DNA from: Oscheius dolichura
Taxonomy: Eukaryota > Nematoda > Chromadorea > Rhabditida > Rhabditidae
DNA length: 64,000 nucleotides
Direction: 5' to 3'
Assembly (NCBI GenBank): GCA_932521035.1
Contig: OW051495.1
Coordinates: 5,270,001 to 5,334,000 of the forward strand
The notes beneath the pieces were generated by a model, which saw only the letters and a list, made by a program, of their open reading frames with translations, searched no databases and was not told the DNA's origin. The translations under genes were made by a program, and so were the position numbers. This document shows, one piece after another, positions 55,934 through 64,000 of the stretch. Each line of letters starts with the position of its first letter. Positions within the stretch are counted from its first letter, which is position 1.

Positions 55934-57762
55934 TCAAAGGATACTGCGTGCTGGGAATAGTTTCCTCCAAAAAGACTTGACTCTGCCGGAAGTCCGGGTG
56001 GTGGTCTTACTCTTCAGATCATTGAGGCGTTGTATTCGGCGAAGCTCGAGTAAGTGGTCGTCGATCAGCTGTAGCCGTTCGTTGGTCCTTTTCTGGTCCG
56101 CCGGCGAGAGGTGGCCCTCGGCACTGCGAGCTCGGGCAGCCTCGATTATGAGACGGGCCACGGTGGCCTGGTCGCAGACGTCGCTGTAGAGGTGGCAGAG
56201 GAAGGCTACGTCGTCGAGAATATTTACCCTTTCCGGGTGGAATGTGGGATAGGCCTCAAAGGGGAGGGCATTATAGGGAATCCCTGAGAAATACCTTGGC
56301 CACGAGCTCCATGACCACCGAATAGGAGTACTGTATCATTTTCCAGATTGCCTGCCGGTCGACTTTGCCCTTTCCGTTCTTCTTCTTGGACAGGATATTC
56401 AGCTGGTAGAAGCAGTTGAGTAGGGCGTCGGCCGCCATGTTGATCTCCTCCACTGGGAAGCTGCTGAACTCCTTATCCATCCGGGGAGGACGGTACCTGT
56501 TCAGTATCTCATTGATGATCTTGGCACAGTTGAAGTAGATGAGCTTACGATCGTCGACGGTGTCCCGTGGCGATATGCCAGCCACCAGCACCGAGAGGGT
56601 CCGAGTCCGACTGTCGGAGGGCAACACGGCCAGGAGGTTCGAGAGGGCTTCTCTGGCCAGAGAATCGTCCGATCGCAGAGTCAGCCGGGACTGGCGTTTG
56701 ACCGAATCTGAGAGGAGGACGGTCATTGCCGACAGGTTCGGGTACCGCTCTCCCCGAGGGGTTTCTCCTTGAACTTCTTCTCCACGACGACCGTCTTCTC
56801 CAGCACCGAGCTCAGGTTCGCCAGTCGGCAGAGGTTGTGCACCTGCTCGCTCCTCAGGTTCCTCAGTCCCGCCCCGCTGACGAGACGAGCCGCCTCCACT
56901 CGCCGCATCGTCTCTTCGTTACACCGTAAAATCTCTTCGAGCAGTGCCTGGAAGGGATTTTCTCTTATTTTGTCCATAGCCAGCATACCTTCTTCTGGGA
57001 GACCAAACTGGCCGCGTGGCCCTGGAGACCAATCTGAGCAAGGCGGATGTCGAAGGATTCCGACGCCTCGGCGATCCTCCGACGGGCGTCCCTCAGCTCG
57101 TGGACGGCCTTCAGCTGGTTCGACTCCAGCTCCCGGATGGTCAGCAGGACGTGTCCGTTGTGTCTGTTGATACAACACTCCAGACAGGTGAACTTCATCG
57201 TGTCTAGTGTGTTACAGAGCTCACAAAACCTCGAGGTCTTTGTCAAGGTCTTCGAGGGCAGCTTCCTGCGGCAGTCGGAGCACTTTTTGTGTCGAAGGGC
57301 ACAGCTCTTCAGGGCGAGCTGCTTCAGCGGAGGGGACATCTCCTTCTGCGGCTGGGAGGTTACGTGGATGACGGTCACGTTCGACATCTCTATACCCCGC
57401 TGGACTGATTCCAACACTTCTAAAGGGGACTGTAGGAGAGGGAGATGGGGGCAGACTTACTGCAGAGGTCGTAGTTGGTGGGGGCACTCTTGGCTATTTT
57501 GGTGTCGAAGGAGGCACGGCACGTGGGGCAGCTGATGTGGTCGAGGAAGTAGTACTGAGGGGGAGGATGACCATGGAAGGGGAGGGGGTACCTGTTGGTG
57601 ACAGCACATGGTGAAGAGACAACTCTCGCAGAAGTTGTGGCCACAGGGAAGCAGTTTGGGAGGCCGCCTGGTGGGGTCGAAGGGCTCCATGCAGACCTCA
57701 CAGGAGACGACGTCCTCGCCCTCGACGAGGAACGAGACCAGCCTTCCGGAGGTGTCGGCCAT
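55934..57762 (-). CDS. RING/B-box-type (TRIM-like) protein
   Basis: Begins MADTSGRLVSFLVEGEDVVS. The RING finger reads CEVCMEPFDPTRRPPKLLPC, GHNFCESC, then CPTC. A Cys/His-rich part follows (CSDCRRK, then SRFCELC, FTCLECCINRHNGH), resembling a B-box, and then a coiled-coil (HELRDARRRIAEASESFDIR). The C-terminal half is helical (AREALSNLLAVLPSDSRTRT, EEINMAADALLNCFYQLNIL) and of unknown fold; it lacks SPRY and NHL repeats. Such proteins are E3 ubiquitin ligases. A frame change occurs near 56747-56752, where the exon appears to carry an extra AG (or an unusually tiny intron), so the gene is either misread there or broken. Family is TRIM-like by layout; no ortholog recognised. Confidence 0.65.
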
Positions 57763-60041
57763 CTGAAGACGTTTCTTTAGAAGAAGGGGAGGTGTATATC
57801 AGAGGCGAGAGGAGCTCGCATCAACAGCCTCAGGTGTGTTTGCCCACCCGTTAGGGCTGCTTTCCCTTGAAAAGGCCGTTCACTTTTTGTGGTTTTACAG
57901 CCCAAGGAAAGGCGATTCAGTCATCCGCACGGGAAGGTCGGAAGACGTGTTGCGCAATGGATAATGTGATTAGCGGACTGGGTTTTTGACAAAACAGGAG
58001 GATTCGGGGGACAGATGGCCCGGAGGGTGGAAAAAAGGCTGGGAGGCAGATGAGAGGGCAGATTAGAGACATTTGAAGACGACGGGTTCGGCAGGGGCAA
58101 GTTGCGGGAAAGGCCGGCGGGATGTCAGGAATTCGAAGGCGAGAAACAGCGGGGAGCATGCGAAGGACGGGAATGGCAGCCGATCATCGAACTTCTAGAA
58201 GAAGCACGGGGATCAGCCGCCGAGGAAGGCATGGTGGCAGGGGGAACATCCCTTGCTCCGCCCCTTCATCTCAGGACCGTTGAAGAGAGGAGGACAGTTC
58301 ATTAAGCGCGGGGAGGGGGCGTCTCTGTGGATAATCGGTTTCTGTCTTCTGATTAGAGAGGATACGGTACGTGGAATTGAGAGGGAAAGGGGATTGACTG
58401 GTAGAAAAGTGGGAAGTGGGATAAGGGGGCGGCTATGGTCTGGGGGACAGTTGTGATTGAAATGAACGGCGGTTGACTGATGGCTGAAGGTCGAACACGA
58501 GACTTTTTTGTTCGCTAATTGGCTTTTTTGGAGGGCGGACAGCCTCGAGACTGAATTCAAACGGCCTCACAAACAATTGAGAAGGTGTGATAGTGTCAGT
58601 CGAATTCCCATTGGCCGCAGTCTGACGAATTGCCAGGCGAGATACCATCGGCGGCCTTTGACTCTTCCCGACGCCTCCCGATCAACGAATCAGACAGTGA
58701 TCAGCCGGCTTACGCAAGGAAAAAGAATACGGTCAGTGATTGCGGAAAGGAGCCGAACAAGGTTATCGGCCATGTCATCGGTTGCGTCTGCCGGGGGAGG
58801 ACAATCGACGATTGATGGCCGTATTGAGCCGTCGTTAATAACCCAAGTTTCACTTGTTCTTAATTTACAGCCATCCAGGGCACGTGGCCTCCTTGCCAGC
58901 AGGAGTCCCACATTGCCACCCACGGCTTTTGCCGAGCAAACAACCTCATGATACAGTAATCGACGGCGGCCGAGATGAAAATGGCCGGCGGGCGACCTGC
59001 TGGGGGATACAAACAGCCTCTCTTTTATCCCCAAAATGCCTCCCCTTCGAGAGAAGTCGCCCTGTCCGGCTAATGACTCATTACCTCGGGCGTTTCATTT
59101 ACCTCCTTTTGCCCGTCGGCCCCATTAAATTTACATGTGGCCGTTCGAAAGCATTCGGTCGTTTCCCGCCGGGGTTTGAACTGTTGCCTACAAACTAATC
59201 CGGTAATTGTGCTCCATATGGGAAGCCAGTCCGGGGATTATTCCAATTGGGTTGCGCAGTCGCTGGAGGACTGTCTCCCCCGGAAGACGGTCGACCTAAT
59301 CGGAGACAAGTGTTTTTGAGGCTGTATTCAGTGCACGTGGCGCAACTGCCCTCACAATATGGGCATCCCCTTCTGCGGGGCCAGTAATTGTGGGGCGGCA
59401 GAGGGGCTCCTCCTGGCGGGGGCAGAGTATTCCCGGTTGTATTCCCAGAATACGCAACAGGGATCATAGCCGTGAAAGTTGACTGGATTACGTCGGATAC
59501 GCATACATTCGAGGCGGCTTCCTTTCTGGCGCAACGGCTTCCGACGACGGTGATACGCGGCCGGTGTGACGAGCAGGATAAACAGACGGCAGTTCAAATA
59601 TCGGCTGGAAGGTCAGGGTCGCCCCCGGCAGCTGCCTCCAACAAGTCCGGCCAGCCGGTTCAAAATCCTCATGCAAATTGTGGATTAATCGCAAAATTAC
59701 GAGTCTCCGAGGGGGCTGACAGGTTCCATCTCATATTCGGCGGGCTCCTTCGAATCGGCCTTTGTTAGCAACAATTAGATATGCTAATGGCATTTGTCGG
59801 GAGGCAGGGAACAGTTCACAAAACGCTTTATTATCCTGAGAGGAGGATTAGCCTCTCCCTTTTCCCTTTCCTCCATGCTTCTCCTCCGAACTGCGGGAAC
59901 TGTCGGGACGGGCCGAGGTCTTCCGTCCTGAAGAGTCGTTTTCGTGGGAAAGGAGGGTGTCGGTGACTAGCAGAGTTGTGCGAGTCGAGAAGTGAGAGAT
60001 TGCGAGTGAATGCAGGTGATTTATTAGTGTTATTAGTGTTA
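57763..60041. other. GC-rich intergenic DNA, no gene recognised
   Basis: About 2.3 kb between the starts and stops of two minus-strand genes. Many overlapping open frames, all low-complexity and unsupported. Probably the control region of the RING/B-box gene plus spacer. Short AT-rich direct repeats (TTATTAGTG) lie near 60020-60045 at the peroxidase 3' end. Confidence 0.4.
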
Positions 60042-62503
60042 TTATTTCGGGAAGAAGGGGCCGATGGCCGAGCCGCCGCTACCTGGAGAATCCGTCTTCG
60101 GCACGAACATGCCGACATCCACATCGCCGAGTTTGTTGCACGGCACCCGTTGGCTGTTCCTGTAAGAGTTATCGAGTGGTCAAGACCTAGTCGGCACATA
60201 CAGATCGAAGACGTCCTTGTTGACGAGGTCCATTTGGTCCGTCACGGAGCAGATCAGCCGGGCGAGGGAGGACTTCCTGAGGGTGGCCAGTTCATCGGGG
60301 GTCAACGAGCGGCTGTTTCCTGTTTTTGTCTCATAGAAGAAACGGTCTCCCTTCTTGAGGGCAGCGAAAGTTTCGGCAATAATATAGGCGCCCGTCCTTC
60401 CAATCATGGCGCCGTTGGCCGGCTTCTCCATCATAATTCCCGAGTAGAGATCGATGTCGTCCACACTCGCATAGAGATCCTTGAGTGCCTTGACGTTGGC
60501 CGAGTCCATCTGGCCGAGAAGATCGTCGAAGGTCTTGACCTTAGGCAGTCCGACGGTGGAGCGGTACTCGTTGTATGGGAAGAGTCCGATGTCGCGTCCC
60601 CTCATGATATTCACTGCTACTAGATCGACTCCCGATGCCGGTTTCCCTCTGATTTCGAAGAGCTGATTCCGGATGGGGAAGGAGAACTGCCTATCGACGG
60701 CCATCGCAGCAGATTGTACCATTCCTGAAATTGGGGGCTCCTAGATAAGTACGGCCTTCTCACCGTCGAGCATCGACTCGGTCCCACCGGCAGTCGTCTG
60801 GTAGAGAGAATCCGCGTAGAAGATGTTGTTGCCCAGATCCACGGAGGCCCCAGCCGTCTGGTTGGAGTTGCTGACCCTCGGGATATCCTTCCTGGCCTGA
60901 GAATGTCCAAAACGGAAAGCAGCCGCTGTGAATTCGCCGGTGAGGGAGGGGTTCACTGACTGGTCGTAGCCTAAACTTCCCCTTTGGTGCCAGTCCCCCT
61001 CCTGCTCTACCTGTAAAATATCCCGAGGAGAGAGGTGTCAGTCCGAACTCCTTCATAACTTGTGCTCCAAGTAACTTGGGCAAGTACTCGTTGTAAACGT
61101 GGAATTGGTGGCGGGCGATCATCAGTCTTCTGGCCTCTTGGTAGGTCCGTTCGTCGTTCCAATCGGGGCGGATCTTCCTCATCGTCCTGGCCACGGTGTT
61201 GTGTGCCTTGATGTAAGCCGTGTGAAGAGGAATGAGGCCCGGATGAAGCGAATTCCTAAAATCGCCTGCCAAGAAACAGAAGTAAGGATTTTTCGACTGG
61301 CAGTTGCTGTCCTAAAGAACTTTTTCAGGCGGCGAAAAATGAGATGCTTACGTTCTTGGCTTGAGGTGGCAGTGAATACTGGTTGTTGTTGAGGAACTCC
61401 TTCAGCTCGCCGTTCTTGAAACTACGCACATCTGCGGCCACGCATCCCTGAAACACTTGTTCTATTTGGCAGTGGTGTTTCTCACATCAGAGCCGTAGAC
61501 CACGGAGAGATCGAGAAAGTGCGTGTTCTGGTCGATCTGTGTCCTCTGTCCGAGTCCCTTCTGCCCGTTGAGAGATCTGGTCAGTCGGATACAACTGTTC
61601 GCCGGAAAGTAGCTGTCCCCCTTGGGCACCGTTATCGGGGCACAGTTGTCCGTCACCGAGCCGGAGTTGCAGGCGGCGCAGTCGAGGGTCTCCCCATTGG
61701 GCCCGACCGATGAGGGCATGAAGATGAGGTCGTGGGCGATAAACTGGCCAAACTGCATATGGAGATGATTTGTCATGTAGTCAAAAACGGGCGTAGCCCC
61801 TTCGGCGTGGAGTCGGTTGGAGACATCCCTGGTCGAGGGGAGGACGGCCCCAGTGGTGGACTTCGTCCGGATGGCTCCGATCCCGTCCGAGTAGCTGGCC
61901 TTTCCCAAGAGTCGTCTTATGGCCGTGACAGCCTTTGCCCAATTACGATTAACTCGGTTGTTACAGACGCCGCTGATGGTGCGAAGATCAGAACTGAAAT
62001 GCCGCTGTCGCCCGGTAAAGGGGAGGCTCTTACTTGTTTTGATCGTTACAGTCTTTGGGATCCTTCTCAACACAGGTGCCGCCGGAGGTGGTCGGCTGAT
62101 TGGCGTATCTCTTCCTTCGGCTCGTCCGGCTAACGAGGGTGTCGACGTCGATGTTTTCCAACTGGGAGAGGATGTCCGTGCCGTACTTGCCCACCAGGAT
62201 CTTCGTCACCTCGGCCATCAAATCCCCCCGGAGCTGTTCCAACTGCGAATCGCCATTGGCCTTTTGTGTCTGACTGGTCTCTCCGTCTTCTGAATAAGGG
62301 ACATTGGCAGAAATGGTCAGAGACTGTACCTTTGATGGTTGGGAGGTTGGAGTTTCTCTTTTCCAGGATGGTCTGGGCCTGTTGGATGGCCTCGAGGACA
62401 TTCTGTTCGAGCTCGGAAAGGGCCAGGCTGCAATAAAAGATGAGTTTTGATGGAAGGGAGGATACCAGGCGCCGGCGAGTAGGGCCACGAGTAGGAGCCT
62501 CAT
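60042..62503 (-). CDS. Secreted animal haem peroxidase
   Basis: Signal peptide MRLLLVALLAGACLALSELE, a Gln-rich helical prodomain and a basic SRRKRYA stretch that looks like a proprotein cleavage site. The catalytic domain has HMQFGQFIAHDLIFMPS with the distal Gln and His, CIRLTRSLNG, QRTQIDQNTHFLDLSVVYGS, AGDFRNSLHPGLIPLHTAYI and FTAAAFRFGHSQ with the proximal-side RxGH block. Later blocks are NIMRGRDIGLFPYNEYR and DDIDLYSGIMMEKP. Key haem-pocket residues look intact, so it is probably active. Nematode relatives cross-link cuticle or act in oxidative defence. The last exon follows a 27-nt intron (60160-60186); without it the frame stops two codons later. Confidence 0.92.
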
Positions 62504-62530
62504 CAGATGGCGTGGGATAGCCGGTGACCC

Positions 62531-62538
62531 CTTTTAAA
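62531..62538 (-). promoter_or_regulatory. TATA-like box of the peroxidase gene
   Basis: TTTAAAAG on the minus strand, about 30 nt before the peroxidase start codon, is a plausible TATA element with a very short leader. Support is by position and sequence only. Confidence 0.4.
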
Positions 62539-64000
62539 CTCTGTCCTATTTGAACACCTTTCCTCGGACAAGTCGGCAACTCGCCCACGGCCAGCTGCAC
62601 CAACTGCCGCCTGAACTTCAAAGACTGTCTTCATCCTGCCACTGGTCAGACACTTCCTCCTTACAATTTCAGAGATCGCTTACTTCACCCTTCCAGGCAG
62701 CTCTCTCCAGCTAATTCGAATGATCAGAAATAACAAGCCCTGGCCCCCCAGTCCCGTGTCTTCTATTTTCAGGCCTCATCAAGAGACATTCACGTCTTCT
62801 GTTATCCGCCATCGTCGATCGACCTCTGTTGCAGCCTTCCTCCTGCCCTGCCCTGTTCTGTCCTTTGTCAACTGCAACCGAGAACAACTCGGTATACACA
62901 GCTTCGCTGGATTGCTCTCCTGACTAGTCTCTGAAAACGGCCGAACCAAAGGTTGCGGATTTTGAACAGGATCTGTACACCCGGGGGGACAGAAGAACAG
63001 AAGGACTGGCCGGGGACAGTCCAAATTCGATTGGATTCTCGTGGTCCTTCCGACGGCGCAGGGTATCATCCATTTGGGGAAACCAGTTCTCTCGATTGGT
63101 CTCTTCCGTCGCCCTGATCAGGGAACATGCAAAGTAGTCCGTCCGTTTTGCCCTGCCGGTCTATTTCGGCGACCCCACTCCGTCTCGGAGATAGCCTTAT
63201 CTCGGCACTCCCTGGGGGAATTCCCTGTTTCAGAGAAATGACTCGTCTGTCCCCGGTTACAAGGAGATGAAACGGTCAAAGAGGCTCGGGGTCATTTCAT
63301 CAGCCACTGTCACGGAGCATTTTACTACCGGCAGCCGGCTTATCGGGTGTCGGAGAAGGGGCAGATCAATGGGATAAGAATTACACTATGGAACCAGTAC
63401 CCGCGCCGGTCATTGCAACAGTTCCCACTCCCGGGACAGGACTGCCCTCTCCCCCCTAGCTGCCCCATCTGTCCTTTGGTCACCTTCAGACCTTTCCTTT
63501 GACCTCCGCGTGGTGTGACTTCGACAGATTTTATGATAACCCCGTAAATTTCTTGGACGCAACCCCAGCCCGCCAGTAAAAGTGACGTCATTGATAGTAG
63601 AAGAAGCCCCCCTGCTCCTCCTCATCCTAGAGCCATCCAGGATCCCCTCCCCCTCTTTCTGGAAGACTCTACTCGTCCTCTGCTTCAAAAGTACCCGGGA
63701 GTGCGTCTGGTCAGGGTTTCTACCCCCCAAACAAGCAGATAAGGGGTTTCCGATGGAAACAGTCGCCCCTGCTTCATCCTCCCCCCATACAGTCACAAGC
63801 CGCCTGTTATGCCCCGTCCCACGTGTTTATTTCCCTAATACGTTTCCATTTCTATTTTCACCGGAAGCCGTGTTTACCGGGCCGCGTTTACCGGGCCGTG
63901 TTTACCGGGCCGTGTTTAGGTCAGTGTGACTTGTCTTGTCTCTTCTCACGCGGTCCTGTTGCACCCTCCTTTTTTGCCACTGTTTCCCGCTGCCTTTGGG
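62539..64000. other. GC-rich intergenic DNA to the window edge
   Basis: About 1.46 kb with no convincing exon. It contains a short tandem repeat (63868-63918). Open frames on both strands are unsupported. It may be promoter DNA of the peroxidase gene or of a gene outside the window. Confidence 0.4.
63868..63918 (+). repeat. 14-bp tandem repeat, about 3.6 copies
   Basis: Unit CCGTGTTTACCGGG repeated at 63868, 63882 (one substitution, CCGCG...) and 63896, with a partial fourth copy from 63910. The unit contains GTTTAC, a forkhead-type core, so it could be a clustered binding site, but a simple minisatellite is the simpler reading. Confidence 0.9.

Noticed and set aside
57110-57135. GGTTCGACTCC box B-like motif suggesting a tRNA
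   Set aside because: It lies in the coding sequence of the RING/B-box gene and no acceptor stem or box A at the right spacing was found.
1-64000. CRISPR arrays, bacterial operons, prophage or viral genes
   Set aside because: None seen; the gene structure is eukaryotic throughout.

Overview
The window is animal nuclear DNA, most likely from a nematode or another small, gene-dense invertebrate. Nearly every gene is split by very short introns of about 25-45 nt with GT...TTTCAG borders. Many genes, mainly in the AT-rich blocks, have a 3' splice acceptor 0-15 nt before the start codon with no room for a cis-spliced 5' exon, which is the signature of spliced-leader trans-splicing. Same-strand genes sit 55-130 bp apart in operon-like runs. 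A small secreted peptide (QWGYG followed by GGY repeats) resembles nematode NLP/caenacin peptides. No prokaryotic features, CRISPR arrays, rRNAs or convincing tRNAs were seen. Species and phylum are inference.

Base composition is a mosaic with sharp borders. GC-rich blocks are about 1-15.66 kb, 16.57-18.4 kb, 28.25-34.85 kb, 35.95-39.55 kb and 55.9-64 kb. They hold developmental, extracellular and lineage-specific genes with roomy intergenic DNA. AT-rich blocks are about 15.66-16.56 kb, 18.8-28.2 kb, 34.9-35.9 kb and 39.6-55.9 kb. They hold conserved housekeeping genes packed tightly.

Layout. 2.1-3.2 kb: NET-family zinc-finger gene (tlp-1/ZNF503/703 type), minus strand, in a gene-poor setting. 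7.8-8.1 kb: bHLHe22/23 (hlh-17-like) gene. 8.7-9.7 kb: Phafin (PH+FYVE). 9.9-15.5 kb: two tandem paralogous genes of a family I do not recognise, built from an N-terminal Cys domain and repeated modules of a CxxC...HxxxxxH finger plus an FW helix. 15.4-16.8 kb: a complex rearrangement in which 0.9 kb of the COG2 5' end sits between two 219-bp direct repeats. 16.7-18.3 kb: bestrophin. 18.9-24.7 kb: COG8 and COG2, two subunits of the same Golgi tether, head to head. 24.9-27.8 kb: UFL1. 28.2-28.5 kb: NLP-like peptide. 29.2-34.8 kb: Mesh-like NIDO/AMOP/VWD membrane protein. 36-39.5 kb: RASSF (C1+RA) with a small antisense gene nested in its largest intron. 40-48.2 kb: small membrane protein, glutamine synthetase, CDPF1, ELO elongase and PWP1, whose intron carries a 583-bp TTAA-flanked inverted-repeat element. 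48.2-54.5 kb: SAC3D1 diverging from a TIM9-RRP41-RAP-like-RING gene run. 54.7-55.5 kb: secreted basic protein. 55.9-57.8 kb: RING/B-box protein. 60.0-62.5 kb: haem peroxidase.

Most exon borders were inferred by hand from splice signals, reading frame and family similarity. Gene identities are firmer than exact ends; the least certain ends are those of COG8 (5'), RASSF (5'), the RAP-like gene and the RING gene (3').
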